NCBI GenBank assembly: GCA_032191485.1
Contig: JAVDOI010000016.1
Coordinates: 12,200,759 to 12,264,758 of the forward strand
Direction of reading: 5' to 3'
Source: Leptoclinus maculatus
Taxonomy: Eukaryota > Chordata > Actinopteri > Perciformes > Stichaeidae
DNA: 64,000 nt
A program made the translations under genes and the position numbers. The notes below the pieces were generated by a model that was not told the origin of the DNA, searched no databases, and worked only from the letters and a program-made list of their open reading frames with translations. The stretch's first letter is position 1, and every line of letters begins with the position of its first letter. This document shows positions 63,531 to 64,000 of this stretch, one piece after another.

Positions 63531-64000
63531 TGTAGGGTTTGGGTTTCTCTTTGATTCACAGTTAGGTTGGCAAGTTTGAAAGATGACATACTTTACTTTG
63601 AGCTTTCAGGGGTGGGGGTGTTTTCTGTGTGTGTATGATATTAGTGACGGTGGTGGTGGGACAAAAAAAAATTGCCATGATGGGGGGGGGAATTGTTTTG
63701 TGTTAAGTATGCATTAGAATCCCTCTTTCCCTCTCTGTTCTGTCATGACGCTCTGAAATCTTGATTTGTATTTGTTTTCTAGAAATCTATTTAGATTTTA
63801 ATCTGGGGATGATCTTACCTTTGCAATGAAAACGCAGTTCTTTTAGATGATGTTCAATAGCATGTCGGAGAGCAACTCGTCAAGACGTCGTGCCTTCTTT
63901 ATCTGACAGGTAACACAATACCATGTGGTGTGCGTTGAATCAACAACAGATGCAACCTCTTTAGCGTCACATGAAACCTCGAATACTGTCAATTAAATAC

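Larger units (their letters stand above)
57815..64000 (+). other. nrxn1: nrxn1 intron following the microexon, cut by the window edge
   Basis: I searched by eye for an exon encoding GKEEYIATF and the beginning of LNS2 and did not find it, so the acceptor should lie beyond 64000. The intron contains the fold-back element at 58659-60276, a CA microsatellite and two interspersed repeats, listed separately. Confidence 0.7.

Noticed and set aside
1..64000. CRISPR array, operon, phage or other bacterial-type system
   Set aside because: No regularly spaced direct repeats with unique spacers, no packed co-directional genes, and clear vertebrate intron/exon structure.

Overview
This is teleost nuclear DNA, probably from a percomorph fish. 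It is AT-rich and mostly non-coding, with dinucleotide microsatellites and many short, degenerate interspersed repeats of kinds familiar from percomorph genomes. I see no bacterial, plasmid or phage features. Nearly all open frames are chance frames. The one clear protein-coding gene is split into exons with GT/AG borders.

The gene is an alpha-neurexin, nrxn1 (which teleost copy, a or b, is not decided), on the + strand and running off the right edge. The first coding exon (ATG at 39458, donor GT at 40170) encodes a signal peptide, the first laminin-G/LNS domain and the first EGF-like repeat. About 15.4 kb later come three tiny in-frame exons of 18, 30 and 12 bases (55606-55623, 57096-57125, 57803-57814). 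Together they rebuild the linker between EGF-A and LNS2, which is alternative splice site 1 (SS1) of neurexins. LNS2 itself was not found and should lie to the right of the window.

Layout: 1-36.9 kb is upstream DNA without a recognisable gene. It holds decayed hAT transposase pieces (about 40-249 and 32064-32300) and many non-autonomous repeats. About 36.9-37.8 kb is a CpG-richer stretch with a long CT tract, a candidate alpha promoter or 5' leader. About 38.8-39.46 kb is a probable 5' UTR with a good 3' splice site and short upstream ORFs. 39.46-40.17 kb is coding exon 1. 40.17-55.6 kb is the first coding intron. 55.6-57.8 kb is the SS1 cassette cluster. 57.8-64 kb is the next intron, truncated by the window edge.

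The most interesting unannotated structure is a 1,618-base fold-back element at 58659-60276, less than 1 kb downstream of the 12-base microexon. It has two nested pairs of inverted arms and an apparent 6-base target duplication. In the nrxn1 pre-mRNA it could form a long imperfect hairpin. A second repeat family occurs in opposite orientations on either side of the SS1 exons (about 48.9 kb and 61.9 kb). I found no evidence of a new enzymatic or defence system. Repeat family statements rest on recognition from memory and were not searched.
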